Source of the DNA: Albidovulum sediminis
GTDB lineage: Bacteria; Pseudomonadota; Alphaproteobacteria; Rhodobacterales; Rhodobacteraceae
Length of the DNA: 64,000 nucleotides
Assembly (NCBI RefSeq): GCF_025380365.1
Contig: NZ_JAOCQF010000001.1
Coordinates: 1 to 64,000 of the forward strand
Direction of reading: 5' to 3'
Positions 1 to 8,601 of this stretch are shown piece after piece. The notes beneath the pieces are model-generated. The model was not told where the DNA came from and searched no databases. It saw only the letters and a program-made list of their open reading frames with translations. Position 1 is the first letter of the stretch, and each line of letters opens with the position of its first letter. Position numbers and translations under genes: made by a program.

Positions 1-260
1 GGGGCATGGCGATGAGGTGTGAGCGGCGTCCGGTCCGGGCGCGGGACTGCCTGCAGCCGCCGAACGGACGCGGGGGGGGGGGGGGGCCCCCCCGGCCGGG
101 GGGCGCTGCCCCCCGGACCCCCCGGAGTATTTCCGCCAGACTGAAGGAGGCGCCGCGGGAAGGGCGTTCGGGGATGAGCTTTCGGGGGGCGGATGATGCG
201 CGGAGTGCTTGAGGCGGCGCGCGCGCTTCGCTATGGGGGCGGCAGTCGAGGAGAGCACCC
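1..260. other. Intergenic region upstream of hisD
   Basis: No convincing gene is seen here. The stretch is extremely GC-rich, with a run of 15 G at 72-86 followed directly by 7 C, and a GC-rich repeat at 97-147 described separately. A ribosome binding site (gaggaga) lies about 8 nt before the hisD start. Short open frames in this stretch look like GC-rich chance frames. Confidence 0.5.
97..147. repeat. Rhodobacterales-type GC-rich intergenic repeat
   Basis: A G5-CGCT-G-C5 hairpin is followed by a ggacccccc stretch and then ggagtatttccgccag. From memory, this GGGGGCGCTGCCCCC...GGAGTATTT arrangement recurs between genes in Rhodobacter and roseobacter genomes, often just past a coding region, where it may act as a transcription terminator or mRNA-stabilising hairpin. 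The assignment rests on recall of the pattern; only one copy is seen in this window. Confidence 0.45.
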
Positions 261-1562
261 ATGCCCCATTTCCTGAACAGCTGCGATGACGGTTTCGAGG
301 CTGCATTCGCGGCGCTTCTGACGATGAAGCGGGAGGATGCGCCCGATGTGGACGCCGCGGTTGCCGCGATCATCGCCGAGGTGCGTGCGCGCGGCGACGA
401 TGCGGTGATCGAGCTGACCCGCCGGTTCGACCGGCTGGAGCTGACGCCCGCGACGATCGCGTTTTCGGAGGCGGAGATCGCGGCGGAATGCGCGAAGGTC
501 GGGGCGGAAGATCGCGCGGCACTGGAACTGGCCGCCGGGCGCATCCGCGCCTATCACGAGCGCCAGATGCCTGCGGACGCGCGCTGGACCGACGCGGCCG
601 GTGCCGAGCTTGGCTGGCGCTGGGGGCCGGTGTCGGCGGCGGGGCTTTATGTGCCGGGCGGACTTGCCTCCTATCCGTCCTCCGTCCTGATGAACGCGAT
701 CCCGGCGCGTGTCGCGGGGGTGGGGCGGCTGGTCATCGCCTGTCCGACGCCGGGGGGCGCGGTAAACCCGCTGGTCCTGATGGCGGCGCGGCTTGCGGGC
801 GTCGACACCGTCTACCGGATCGGGGGGGCGCAGGCGATCGCCGCGCTTGCCTACGGGACCGGGACCATCGCGCCAGTCGACAAGATCACCGGGCCGGGCA
901 ACGCCTATGTCGCGGCGGCCAAGCGGCGCGTCTTCGGGCGGGTGGGCATCGACATGATCGCCGGACCGTCGGAGATCCTCGTCATCGCGGATCGCGACAA
1001 CGACCCGGACTGGATCGCGCTCGATCTGCTGAGCCAGGCCGAGCATGACGAGAGCGCGCAGTCGATCCTGGTCACCGACGACGCCGATTTCGGCCGGGCG
1101 GTGGCGGCCGCGGTCGACAGGCGGCTGGAGACGCTGGAGCGGCGCGCGATCGCCGGGGCGTCCTGGCGCGACTACGGCGCGGTGATAGTGGTGCGCGATC
1201 TGGCCGAGGCGGCGGCGCTTTCCAACCGGATCGCGCCCGAACATCTGGAGTTGTGCGTGGCCGACCCCGAGGCGCTGGCGGCCGAGACCGTGCATGCGGG
1301 GGCGATCTTCCTTGGCCACTGGACGCCGGAGGCGATCGGCGACTATGTGGGGGGGCCGAACCACGTGCTGCCGACTGCGCGGTCGGCACGGTTTTCGAGC
1401 GGGCTATCGGTGATGGATTTCCTCAAGCGCACGACGCTTGCGAAGATGACGCCGCAGGCGTTGGCCGCCATCGGCCCGGCGGCGGAGCGGCTGGCGACAT
1501 CGGAAAGCCTGCAGGCGCACGGGCTGTCGGTGCGTGCCCGGCTTGACCGGCTGAACCGCTAG
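261..1562 (+). CDS. hisD: Histidinol dehydrogenase
   Basis: A cytosolic zinc enzyme that performs the last two steps of histidine synthesis, oxidising L-histidinol to L-histidine through the aldehyde with two NAD+. The 433-residue length is normal. The family signatures GPGNAYVAAAKR, AGPSEILVIAD and SQAEHDE are present. All expected zinc ligands can be placed (Gln259, His262, Asp361, His420), as can the catalytic Glu327-His328 pair in APEHLEL. The ATG at 261 has a gaggaga ribosome binding site. The stop codon shares a CTAG palindrome with the stop of the convergent MAPEG gene. hisD is followed two genes later by a UPF0262 gene, an arrangement I recall from Rhodobacterales. Confidence 0.97.
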   Translation: MPHFLNSCDDGFEAAFAALLTMKREDAPDVDAAVAAIIAEVRARGDDAVIELTRRFDRLELTPATIAFSEAEIAAECAKVGAEDRAALELAAGRIRAYHERQMPADARWTDAAGAELGWRWGPVSAAGLYVPGGLASYPSSVLMNAIPARVAGVGRLVIACPTPGGAVNPLVLMAARLAGVDTVYRIGGAQAIAALAYGTGTIAPVDKITGPGNAYVAAAKRRVFGRVGIDMIAGPSEILVIADRDNDPDWIALDLLSQAEHDESAQSILVTDDADFGRAVAAAVDRRLETLERRAIAGASWRDYGAVIVVRDLAEAAALSNRIAPEHLELCVADPEALAAETVHAGAIFLGHWTPEAIGDYVGGPNHVLPTARSARFSSGLSVMDFLKRTTLAKMTPQALAAIGPAAERLATSESLQAHGLSVRARLDRLNR

Positions 1563-1954
1563 ATCAGTCCGAGGAGCACGCCCGCAAGGACGAGCGCCGA
1601 TGCGACGAAGGCAAGGTGCTGGACGACCATCGCGGCCGCCCGCGCCGCCGGGCCGCTTGCGAGCAGCATGCCTGCCGCGTGCAGCAGGCGTGATGCCAGG
1701 AAGGCCAGCGTGAAAAGCCAGACCAGAGCGGTGTCGACGTTGGCTGCCGCAAGGGCCCAGACGGTCAGCGTGGCCATGGGGGCATATTCGATGAAGTTGC
1801 CGTGGGCGCGGATGCGCCGTCTGAGGGTTTCGTCGCCCGCATCGCCGAAGGAGACGCCGAGCGCCCGCCGGCGCATCGAGACCGAGAGCGAGAGGCCGGT
1901 GAGCATGAGTGCACAGGCGGACGTGAGGGCGATGGCTGGTGCGATGGCAGTCAT
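1559..1954 (-). CDS. MAPEG family membrane protein
   Basis: A small integral membrane protein of about 131 residues with four predicted helices, resembling the MAPEG family (membrane-associated proteins in eicosanoid and glutathione metabolism). The FIEYAPM segment and the RLLHAAGM segment before the last helices are typical of bacterial MAPEG proteins. The physiological substrate of these bacterial members is generally unknown. I chose the ATG at 1954 because aggaa lies just upstream and the first helix then starts at once; an upstream ATG at 2020 would add a 22-residue Arg-rich tail. Its stop overlaps that of hisD tail to tail. Confidence 0.8.
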   Translation of the reverse strand: MTAIAPAIALTSACALMLTGLSLSVSMRRRALGVSFGDAGDETLRRRIRAHGNFIEYAPMATLTVWALAAANVDTALVWLFTLAFLASRLLHAAGMLLASGPAARAAAMVVQHLAFVASALVLAGVLLGLI

Positions 1955-2157
1955 CCGGTTTCCTGCGGGCTGAGGGCGGCTTGCGCGCCGGACGTTAGAC
2001 CCTGCCGAAGTGGCCGGCAATCCTCAATCGGCCCCGCCACGCCGGTTGCCTGAAGCCCCCCTCCGGCGGTTCCCGACGCCCTGCGCCGATGCTGACGGGG
2101 TCTTGCGCAACGTCGTTGCGTCGGGCATCACCGGGGGCGCAGTTGGAAAGGCATCGC

Positions 2158-2637
2158 ATGACCCGGATATGCCAGATCGACATCGACGACAGCGGCCTGC
2201 CCGCACCGACGCCCGAGGTGGAGCAGGAGCGCAAGGTCGCGGTCTTCGACCTGCTCGAGGACAACAGCTTTGCCCTGCCGGCACGCGGTGACGGGCCGGC
2301 GCCCGACGGGCCGTTCCGGCTGGGCCTTGCAATCCGGGAAAAGCGGCTGGTCTTCGACATCCAGTCCGAAGCGGGCGAGAAGGTGGGCGAGGTCCACCTG
2401 TCGCTCGGCCCGTTCCGGCAGGTGGTGAAGGATTATTTCCAGATCTGCGAAAGCTATTTCGAGGCGGTCAAGCGCCTTCCGCCCAGCCAGATCGAGGCGA
2501 TCGACATGGCCCGGCGCGGCATCCACAACGAAGGCGCGCGCATCCTGATGGAGCGGCTCGAGGGCAAGGCCGAGCTCGACGTCGACACGGCGCGGCGCCT
2601 GTTCACCCTTATCTGCGTCCTGCATTTCGGAGGGTGA
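2158..2637 (+). CDS. UPF0262 family protein
   Basis: A 159-residue soluble protein beginning MTRICQIDIDD. The sequence matches the UPF0262 family, short alphaproteobacterial proteins of unknown function (conserved segments include KVAVFDLLEDN, SLGPFRQVVKDYF and DMARRGIHNEGA). A ggaaagg ribosome binding site precedes the ATG. The stop TGA overlaps the GTG start of the phosphatase-like gene, so the two are probably co-transcribed and translationally coupled. No enzymatic motif can be recognised. Confidence 0.88.
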   Translation: MTRICQIDIDDSGLPAPTPEVEQERKVAVFDLLEDNSFALPARGDGPAPDGPFRLGLAIREKRLVFDIQSEAGEKVGEVHLSLGPFRQVVKDYFQICESYFEAVKRLPPSQIEAIDMARRGIHNEGARILMERLEGKAELDVDTARRLFTLICVLHFGG

Positions 2638-3107
2638 TCTTGGGCAACGGGCTGCCGCACTCGGTGCTCTTCTGCTGCGACCACAACGCCGTTCGTTCCC
2701 CCATGGCCGAGGGGCTGATGAAGAAGCTCTACGGGCGGAAGATCTATGTCCAGTCCGCGGGCGTGAAGAACGATCTGGAGGTCGATGGCTTTGCCGTCGC
2801 GGTCTGCAAGGAAATCGGGGTGGAACTGGCGCGTCACCGCGCCCGCAGCTTCGAGGAGATGCAGCAATGGGGCGACGACCTGTCGGGCTTCGATCTGGTC
2901 ATCGCGTTGTCGCCCGCCAGCCAGCGGCAGGCGCTGGAACTGACGCGGTTCTTCCATCTCGAGGTCGAATACTGGCCGATCATGGACCCGACCGGCATCG
3001 GCGAGACGCGGGAAACCAAGCTGGCCGCCTATCGCCAGACCCGCGACCAGATCAGGGCCCGGATGATCCAGCGCTTCGGCCCGCCGACCGACGATTGCAC
3101 ACCCTGA
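2634..3107 (+). CDS. Low-molecular-weight protein tyrosine phosphatase family protein
   Basis: A 157-residue protein with the low-molecular-weight phosphatase/arsenate reductase fold. The phosphate-binding loop C15-X5-R21 (CDHNAVRS) is intact, and the general-acid Asp of the DPTG loop is near residue 118. Members hydrolyse phosphotyrosine or act on arsenate; the sequence alone does not settle which. The GTG start at 2634 overlaps the stop of the UPF0262 gene by four bases (GTGA); a TTG two codons on is an alternative. A GC-rich inverted repeat follows at 3106-3128. Confidence 0.87.
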   Translation: MILGNGLPHSVLFCCDHNAVRSPMAEGLMKKLYGRKIYVQSAGVKNDLEVDGFAVAVCKEIGVELARHRARSFEEMQQWGDDLSGFDLVIALSPASQRQALELTRFFHLEVEYWPIMDPTGIGETRETKLAAYRQTRDQIRARMIQRFGPPTDDCTP

Positions 3108-3128
3108 ACCCGCCGGAGGGCCGGGTTC
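3106..3128 (+). terminator. Possible terminator hairpin after the phosphatase gene
   Basis: Seven-base arms gaacccg/cgggttc surround a 9-nt loop right at the phosphatase stop. No T-run follows, so this could be a mRNA 3' stabilising hairpin or a weak terminator. Confidence 0.3.
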
Positions 3129-3290
3129 GGCCCGCGCGCACAGGGTGGACGCCATGCAGGCCAGGGGTGCGGCGCGGGATGGTCGCAAACGCGCCGCTTC
3201 ACGTCCCTCCCGGTCTTGCCTCATCCCGGGGGCTCGGCTAGTCCCTTCCGGGACCGCCAGACAACACCTCCGGGGAGCGAGAGAGAACCG

Positions 3291-3689
3291 ATGAGCCGCG
3301 CCACCATTCAAGCCTATTACGACGCCTTCAACCGGGGCGACATCGACGGGATGATCGCAACGCTGCACGACGACTTCGCCCACCATGTGAACGAGGGCGC
3401 GACGCGACTGGGCAAGGTGGCCTTTGCCGAATTCTGCAAGCACATGAGCGAGACCTACAAGGAGCTTCTGACCGACATGGTGGTCTTCGCGAACGAGGAT
3501 GGCACCCGCGGGGCGGCGGAGTTCACGGTGAACGGCACTTACCTGAAGACCGATCCCGGCCTGCCCGAGGCGCGGGGTCAAACCTATGTCCTGCCGGCCG
3601 GCGGGTTCTTCACGCTCAAGGACGGCAAGATCACCCGGGTGACGACCTACTACAACCTCCAGGACTGGATCCGGCAGGTCAGTCAATGA
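3291..3689 (+). CDS. NTF2-like / ketosteroid isomerase-related protein
   Basis: A 132-residue single-domain protein of the NTF2/SnoaL cone fold. The opening helix (TIQAYYDAFNRGDIDGMIATL), the following HDDFAHHVNEG strand and the C-terminal GKITRVTTYYNLQDWIRQV segment are typical. Such proteins bind or isomerise small hydrophobic molecules; the substrate is unknown. The ATG at 3291 has a gagagaa ribosome binding site. The stop overlaps the ATG of the following acetyltransferase by four bases, so they form an operon with the nitrilase that follows. Confidence 0.85.
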   Translation: MSRATIQAYYDAFNRGDIDGMIATLHDDFAHHVNEGATRLGKVAFAEFCKHMSETYKELLTDMVVFANEDGTRGAAEFTVNGTYLKTDPGLPEARGQTYVLPAGGFFTLKDGKITRVTTYYNLQDWIRQVSQ

Positions 3690-4273
3690 CGATCGAGATC
3701 CTGACGCTGACCGGCGCGGCCTTCGAGGCCGCGCTTGACGATGTGGCGCGGCTCAGGATCGACGTCTTCCGGCACTGGCCCTACCTCTATGACGGCGACA
3801 TGGATTATGAGCGCCGCTACCTGTCGCGCTATTGCGGCAGCGGCGGCGCGGTCCTTGTCGGCGCCTTCGACGGGGCAAAGCTCATCGGCGCCTCGACCGG
3901 CGCGCCGATGGAGGAACATTCCGACGACTTCGGCGCCCCCTTCGCAGAGCGGGGGATGGATCTGACCCACATCTTCTATTGCGCGGAATCGGTGTTGCTG
4001 CCCGAATACCGGGGCAGGGGACTGGGCCACGCCTTTTTCGACGCGCGCGAGGCGCAGGCCCGCGCGCTCGGGCGCCGGCACGCGGCCTTCTGTTCGGTGA
4101 TTCGGCCCGCCGACCACCCGCTCAGGCCTGCAGACTATCGCCCGCTCGACGCCTTCTGGCGCAAGCGTGGCTATGCGCCTCAGCCCGGCATGTTGGCCGA
4201 ATACGCCTGGAAGGATCGGGGCGAGCCGGCCGAGACCGTGAAGCAGTTGCAGTTCTGGATGCGCGACCTTTAG
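3686..4273 (+). CDS. GNAT family N-acetyltransferase
   Basis: A 195-residue protein that resembles the GNAT acyl-CoA-dependent acetyltransferase fold. The LPEYRGRGLGHAFFDARE segment at about residues 108-125 is the R/Q-x-x-G-x-G/A acetyl-CoA binding motif. The acceptor substrate is unknown. The start overlaps the upstream stop (ATGA), and a nitrilase family gene follows 30 nt later. The combination of NTF2-like, GNAT and nitrilase genes suggests a small co-transcribed pathway on amides or amines, which is inference. Confidence 0.85.
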   Translation: MTIEILTLTGAAFEAALDDVARLRIDVFRHWPYLYDGDMDYERRYLSRYCGSGGAVLVGAFDGAKLIGASTGAPMEEHSDDFGAPFAERGMDLTHIFYCAESVLLPEYRGRGLGHAFFDAREAQARALGRRHAAFCSVIRPADHPLRPADYRPLDAFWRKRGYAPQPGMLAEYAWKDRGEPAETVKQLQFWMRDL

Positions 4274-4303
4274 GCCGCGCATGCCGCATCGGGAGATGGA
4301 TCA

Positions 4304-5197
4304 ATGAAGATCGCCGCCGCCGCCTATCCGCTCGACTGGTTCGACGACTGGTCCGGCTACGAGGCGAAGCTCTCGCGCTGGGTCGCCGATGCGGCAGGGC
4401 AGGGGGCGGAGGTCCTGGTCTTTCCGGAATACGGGGCGATGGAACTGGCGAGCCTTGGCGGGCACGCGGTCGCGGCCGATCAGGAGGGGTGCCTGCACGA
4501 GGTCGCGCGCCACAAGGTGGCGGCCGACGCGCTGCATGTGCGGCTGGCGGCAGCGCATGGGGTCTTCATCCTGGGCGCCTCCGGTCCCGTCTTCGACCCC
4601 GCCGTCCACCCCGCGCGCCCTGTCAACCGCGCCACGCTCTACGGTCCCGGCGGTATCCTCGGCCATCAGGACAAGGCGATGATGACGCGCTGGGAGCGCG
4701 AGGACTGGGACATCGCGCCGGGCCGTGACGTGAAGGTGTTCGAGACCGCGCCGGGCCGGATCGGCGTGTCGATCTGCTATGACAGCGAATTCCCCCTGCT
4801 GGCGCGCAGCCTGGCCGAGGCGGGGGCGGAAATCCTGCTGGTTCCGTCCGCGACCGAAACGCTTGCCGGGTTCACCCGCGTCCGTGTCGGGGCGATGGCG
4901 CGCGCGCTGGAAAACCAGTTGATCGCGGTCCACGCGCCGGTGGTGGGGGCCGCCCCCTGGTGCGCCGGGATGGAAGCGAACACCGGCCGCGCATCGATCT
5001 ACGGCCCCCCCGACCGCGGTTTCCCGCCCGAGGGCATCCTGGCCGAAGGGGCACCGGGCGCACCCGGCTGGGTGATCGCGGAAGTCTCGCTTCAGGCGGT
5101 GCGGGACGTGCGCGCGGATGGCGGCGTCTTGAACCTCCGGCACTGGCCGGAGCAGGCCGGGCCTGCCGGCAATGTCATAATCGTCAGCGGCGATTGA
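4304..5197 (+). CDS. Carbon-nitrogen hydrolase (nitrilase superfamily)
   Basis: A 297-residue cytosolic hydrolase of the nitrilase superfamily, which cleaves non-peptide C-N bonds in amides or N-carbamoyl compounds. The catalytic triad is visible: Glu42 in VFPEYG, Lys124 in GHQDKAMM and Cys158 in SICYDSEFP. The length is normal for a single-domain member. The substrate cannot be fixed; linkage to the GNAT gene suggests amidase rather than true nitrilase activity. The start ATG follows ggagatggatca. Confidence 0.9.
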   Translation: MKIAAAAYPLDWFDDWSGYEAKLSRWVADAAGQGAEVLVFPEYGAMELASLGGHAVAADQEGCLHEVARHKVAADALHVRLAAAHGVFILGASGPVFDPAVHPARPVNRATLYGPGGILGHQDKAMMTRWEREDWDIAPGRDVKVFETAPGRIGVSICYDSEFPLLARSLAEAGAEILLVPSATETLAGFTRVRVGAMARALENQLIAVHAPVVGAAPWCAGMEANTGRASIYGPPDRGFPPEGILAEGAPGAPGWVIAEVSLQAVRDVRADGGVLNLRHWPEQAGPAGNVIIVSGD

Positions 5198-5205
5198 CAA
5201 TGCGC

Positions 5206-5234
5206 TTGAAAAATCCCCCTTGGGGGCGCATTTA
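5206..5234 (+). promoter_or_regulatory. Possible infA promoter
   Basis: TTGAAA at 5206-5211 and CATTTA at 5229-5234 are separated by 17 bp and lie about 45 bp before the infA start. The spacer contains a ccccc-tt-ggggg inverted repeat that may instead end the nitrilase transcript. The -10 match is weak. Confidence 0.3.
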
Positions 5235-5279
5235 GGGCGCGCCTGCGGAAGACGGCAGGCGATCTGTCAAGGAGTGACC

Positions 5280-5498
5280 ATGGCCAAGGAAGAAATGCTC
5301 GAATTTCCTGGCGTCGTGAAGGAACTCCTGCCGAATGCGACGTTCAGGGTCGAGCTGGAAAACGGCCATGAGATCATCGCACATACGGCAGGAAAGATGC
5401 GCAAGAACCGCATCCGCGTTCTGGCCGGCGACCGGGTTCAGGTGGAAATGACGCCCTACGACCTGACGAAGGGCCGCATCAACTATCGCTTCAAGTAA
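5280..5498 (+). CDS. infA: Translation initiation factor IF-1
   Basis: A 72-residue single OB-fold protein, the normal IF-1 length. IF-1 binds the 30S A site and helps IF-2 and IF-3 during initiation. The sequence [20 protein letters not shown] and the end RGRINYRFK-like (KGRINYRFK) are diagnostic. The ATG at 5280 has an aaggagtg ribosome binding site; a longer frame from 5220 has no support. maf follows after one base with a GTG start. Confidence 0.98.
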   Translation: MAKEEMLEFPGVVKELLPNATFRVELENGHEIIAHTAGKMRKNRIRVLAGDRVQVEMTPYDLTKGRINYRFK

Positions 5499-5499
5499 C

Positions 5500-6078
5500 G
5501 TGCGGCTGATCCTGGGATCGGCCAGCCCGCGCCGGAAGGAGCTTCTGGCGCAGATCGGGCTTGTGCCCGACGAAATCCGTGCCCCCGACATCGACGAAAC
5601 CCCGGCCAGGGGCGAACTGCCGCGCCCCTATTGCGAGCGCATGGCGCGCGAAAAGGCGCAGGCCTTGCCCTGTGGCGCGGACGAGGTGGTGCTCTGCGCC
5701 GACACGACCGTGGCCCTGGGCCGCCGCATCCTTGGGAAGCCCGCCGACGCGGGTGAGGCGGCGGCCTTCCTCTGGGCGCTGTCGGGACGGCGCCACCGCG
5801 TCGTCACCGCTGTCGCGGTCCGCCGTGGCGATCGCCTGTGGGAACGGGTGGTCGAGACGGTCGTGAAGGTCAAGGCGCTGTCGAACGCGGAGGTGAACGG
5901 CTACCTCGCCAGTGGCGAATGGCAGGGCAAGGCTGGTGCCTATGGTATCCAGGGTCGCTTCGGCGCGCTGATCCCGTGGATCCAGGGCTCCTTTACCGGC
6001 GTGGTCGGCCTGCCGGTCGCGGAAACGGCCGTGCTGCTGCAAGCCGCCGGCATCGCCACATGTGGAGAGTATGCATGA
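5500..6078 (+). CDS. maf: Maf family nucleotide pyrophosphatase
   Basis: A 192-residue Maf-type nucleoside triphosphate pyrophosphatase, hydrolysing dTTP/UTP or modified nucleotides to monophosphates. The N-terminal [13 protein letters not shown] motif, the DIDET motif, the ERMAREKA helix and the CADTTVALG motif are intact. The GTG start is one base after infA. The stop TGA overlaps the ATG of the RNase E/G-like gene, giving a tight infA-maf-RNase-yacG operon, as in other alphaproteobacteria. Confidence 0.95.
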   Translation: MRLILGSASPRRKELLAQIGLVPDEIRAPDIDETPARGELPRPYCERMAREKAQALPCGADEVVLCADTTVALGRRILGKPADAGEAAAFLWALSGRRHRVVTAVAVRRGDRLWERVVETVVKVKALSNAEVNGYLASGEWQGKAGAYGIQGRFGALIPWIQGSFTGVVGLPVAETAVLLQAAGIATCGEYA

Positions 6079-7127
6079 AGGGTCGATTGGTCGTTCTGGG
6101 CGAATACCGGGGCCGCGAGGCGGCCGCACTTGTCGTCGACGGCCGGCTGGAGGATCTGCTCATCGCCCCGGCCGAGGATGCGCCGCCCGCACCGGGTGCG
6201 ATACTGCGCGGGACGCTCGACCGGCTCGTGAAGGGGCAGGGCGGCGTCTTCGTCAAGCTCCCCGAAGGGCAGAAGGGCTTCCTTCGCGAGACGCGGGGGC
6301 TCACGCCCGGCCAGCCGGTTCTGGTCCAGGTGTCGGGCCACGCCGAGGCGGGCAAGGCGCTGCCCGTCTCCACCCGCCTTCTGTTCAAGAGCCGGCTTGC
6401 CATCGTCACGCCCGATGCGCCGGGGCTGAACATCTCGCGCCGGATCAAGGACGAGGAGACGCGCAGCCGCCTTGGCGTGCTTGCCGAAGGGGCGATGCAT
6501 GGCTGCGACTTCGGCCTGATCCTGCGCTCCGCCGCAGCGGCGGAGGAAGATGCCGCCATCCTCGGCGACATCGCCGCCATGCGCGAACTGGCCGAAGCTG
6601 TCGCCGCCGACCTGGCCGGCAAGCCCGAGCTTCTGGTCGATGCGCCACTGCCGCACGAAGAGGCCTGGCGCGACTGGACCGACCCCGCCCCCGACGAGGT
6701 GGACGAGGACGAGGGCGCCTTCGAACGGCACGGGGTCGATGCGCTGGTGGACGCGCTGCTGCCGCCCGAGGTGAAGCTGCACGGCGGCTGGACCATGGTG
6801 GTGGAACCGACCCGCGCGCTGGTGGCGGTGGATGTCAACACCGGCGCCGACACCAGCCCCGCCGCCGGCCTCAAGGCCAGTATCGCCGCCGCCCGCGACC
6901 TGCCCCGGCAGTTGCGCCTGCGCGGGCTTGGCGGGCAGATCGTGGTCGACTTCGCGCCGATGCCGAAACGCGACCGGGCGGCGGTGGAACAGCAACTGCG
7001 CGCCGCCTTCAAGGGCGAAGCGGCCGAAACCAGTCTTGCCGGCTGGACGCCGCTTGGCATGTACGAGATCCAGCGCAAGCGCGACCGGCTGCCCCTGTCC
7101 GAGGTGCTGACGGGGGCCGCGACGTGA
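6075..7127 (+). CDS. Ribonuclease E/G family protein
   Basis: A 350-residue protein related to the catalytic part of RNase E/G, an endoribonuclease for RNA processing and decay. It has an S1-like N-terminal region ([25 protein letters not shown]) and the DNase I-like core with [11 protein letters not shown] and [14 protein letters not shown], which carry the metal-binding Asp residues. It is shorter than full RNase G (about 490) and lacks the Zn-link/small domain, as expected for the short alphaproteobacterial paralogue next to maf and yacG. The ATG overlaps the maf stop. The start of yacG overlaps its stop. Confidence 0.88.
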   Translation: MKGRLVVLGEYRGREAAALVVDGRLEDLLIAPAEDAPPAPGAILRGTLDRLVKGQGGVFVKLPEGQKGFLRETRGLTPGQPVLVQVSGHAEAGKALPVSTRLLFKSRLAIVTPDAPGLNISRRIKDEETRSRLGVLAEGAMHGCDFGLILRSAAAAEEDAAILGDIAAMRELAEAVAADLAGKPELLVDAPLPHEEAWRDWTDPAPDEVDEDEGAFERHGVDALVDALLPPEVKLHGGWTMVVEPTRALVAVDVNTGADTSPAAGLKASIAAARDLPRQLRLRGLGGQIVVDFAPMPKRDRAAVEQQLRAAFKGEAAETSLAGWTPLGMYEIQRKRDRLPLSEVLTGAAT

Positions 7128-7300
7128 CCTGCCCGATCTGCCGCAAACCCTCTGACACGAAGTACCGCCCGTTCTGTTCCCGGCGCTGCGCCGACGTCGA
7201 CCTCGGACGCTGGCTTTCGGGCAGCTACGTGATCCCCGGCCACCCCGAAGAGGACGAAACCGCTGCCCGCCCCCCTACCGACGACGGGCCGGTGCACTGA
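7124..7300 (+). CDS. yacG: DNA gyrase inhibitor YacG
   Basis: A 58-residue zinc-binding protein. Four cysteines form the CPIC...CSRRC zinc site, followed by DLGRWLSGSYVIPG, the diagnostic YacG segment. YacG binds GyrB and inhibits gyrase in E. coli. The GTG start overlaps the upstream stop by four bases (GTGA), ending the infA-maf-RNase-yacG operon. This is the last chromosomal backbone protein gene before the islands. Confidence 0.93.
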   Translation: MTCPICRKPSDTKYRPFCSRRCADVDLGRWLSGSYVIPGHPEEDETAARPPTDDGPVH

Positions 7301-7381
7301 GGCCCTGATTGCACGAATTCCCTCTGGACAGGCCCCGCACACTCGCCTAAGAACGCGCCACCCGAGCGGAAACGCCCCGGT

Positions 7382-7457
7382 GCCCAGATAGCTCAGTTGG
7401 TAGAGCAGCGGATTGAAAATCCGCGTGTCGCTGGTTCGATTCCGGCTCTGGGCACCA
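7382..7457 (+). tRNA. tRNA-Phe (GAA)
   Basis: A complete 76-nt cloverleaf with encoded CCA. The acceptor stem is gcccaga/tctgggc, the anticodon stem gcgga/tccgc holds the loop ttgaaaa (anticodon GAA), and the T-loop contains ggttcgattcc. A weak promoter-like pair, tggaca at 7325-7330 and taagaa at 7348-7353, lies upstream. The 3' 48 nt serve as the integration site of two islands. Confidence 0.98.
7410..7457 (+). repeat. att repeat 1 (tRNA-Phe 3' end)
   Basis: The 3' 48 nt of tRNA-Phe, from the anticodon stem to the CCA, recurs without mismatch at 25310-25357 and 63904-63951. It is the left boundary of island 1. With the copy at 63.9 kb the match extends to 50 bp (7409-7458). Confidence 0.93.
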
Positions 7458-7488
7458 CTTAAATCCCTGAAATCGCTAGGTTTTGTTT

Positions 7489-8601
7489 TCATTCCGATTT
7501 CCCTTTCGGTTCGGGTTTGACGCATTTGGTGGAAGGTTTGACAGTTCGCGCCCGCCGCGCGTTCTCGGTTTCGAGAGTCGCCATGGTCTCGCGGTTCTTC
7601 GCCGCAAGGTTGGCAGAGCGCGAATAGTGCCGCGCCATCGACAGGGTTTTCTGCCCCAGAAGGTCGGCGATGCGGCGTTCGTCCAGTCCCGCCTCGCGCA
7701 GCGTGGTCGCCACGGTATGCCGCAGGCCCTTGAGGGTAAGGCCGGGTTGGATCATCCGTTCGGTCTCCAACCCCGTCTTGAAGCGGTGCCAGACTGTGGA
7801 GAAGCCGTTGTAGGTCCATTGCTCGCCGCGTGAGTTGGTCAGCAATGCGGGCGCGTCGTGCTTCGGTGCTTGCTTCAAGGCCGTGTGCAACGTCGGGCCG
7901 ATGGGAATGGCAACTTCGACGCCGGTCTTGCCCCGCACGCCCCAGATGGTTTCGCCATCGATCTGGTCGCGCCGCAGGTTCAGCGCGTCGGATGGATCAA
8001 GGCCGGTGTTCATCAGCACGGCCAGAACCACTCTCACATGTGGCGGCGCGTGTTCGAGGACGATGTCGCATTCCTCCGGCTCCCAAGGGCGGTTGGCATA
8101 GGCGAGCTTGGCCGGGCGGGGCTTCGGGATCACGCCAGTGGCGAAGTTGGCCGCGATCAGGCCTTTGGGAATGGCGAAGCGGAAGACCTCGCTCAGGAAG
8201 GTCCGCAGCATGTTTGCACGCCTCCAGCCGATCTTCTGCGCGGCTTTGTCGTGGATGCCCGCTACCAGCGGCGTGTCGATGGTGTGGATGGGGATTTCGC
8301 GGATGGGTTCCAGGAAATCGGCGCATTGCCGATAGTCGCGCCGTGTCGCGGGCGCGAGGTTCTTGAAATGCTCGGTCTCGTAGTAAGATTGGATCAGCCC
8401 GCTCAGCGTGCCGACCTTCGGCGCCTTTGCCTTGTTCGCCTCGGCAATGGCGGTGATCTTCTCGCATTCGGTGAAAAAGGCGGCCGACCCAAGCGGGGCC
8501 TTCACAAGGTCGATCTTCTGGCCGGTCTCGCGGTGGTAGCAGCGCATCCGACCGTGGCGATCCTTGAAGATCTTGAAGCCCTTGATGCGGACAGTCGTCA
8601 T
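7489..8601 (-). CDS. Tyrosine recombinase / integrase of island 1
   Basis: A 370-residue site-specific recombinase whose stop lies 32 bp from the tRNA-Phe 3' end, the usual place for an island integrase. An N-terminal SAM-like core-binding domain (about residues 65-155) is followed by the catalytic domain with RGKTGVEVAIP (Lys), LKGLRHTVATTLREAG (Arg II), LGQKTLSMARHYSR (nucleophile Tyr in ARHYS). The place of the first catalytic Arg (TGLRxSE in relatives) reads TGLDPSDA, and the His of HxxR is Lys. The ATG at 8601 follows the excisionase stop; GTG at 8604 would overlap it. Confidence 0.9.
   Translation of the reverse strand: MTTVRIKGFKIFKDRHGRMRCYHRETGQKIDLVKAPLGSAAFFTECEKITAIAEANKAKAPKVGTLSGLIQSYYETEHFKNLAPATRRDYRQCADFLEPIREIPIHTIDTPLVAGIHDKAAQKIGWRRANMLRTFLSEVFRFAIPKGLIAANFATGVIPKPRPAKLAYANRPWEPEECDIVLEHAPPHVRVVLAVLMNTGLDPSDALNLRRDQIDGETIWGVRGKTGVEVAIPIGPTLHTALKQAPKHDAPALLTNSRGEQWTYNGFSTVWHRFKTGLETERMIQPGLTLKGLRHTVATTLREAGLDERRIADLLGQKTLSMARHYSRSANLAAKNRETMATLETENARRARTVKPSTKCVKPEPKGKSE

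Noticed and set aside
231-1364. Long open frame on the minus strand opposite hisD
   Set aside because: It is an Arg/Pro/His-rich shadow typical of high-GC coding DNA; hisD on the plus strand has all catalytic residues.
5993-7819. 608-residue open frame on the minus strand across RNase E/G, yacG and tRNA-Phe
   Set aside because: It runs through a tRNA gene and has low-complexity Ser/Arg/Ala composition; the plus-strand genes are firmly identified.
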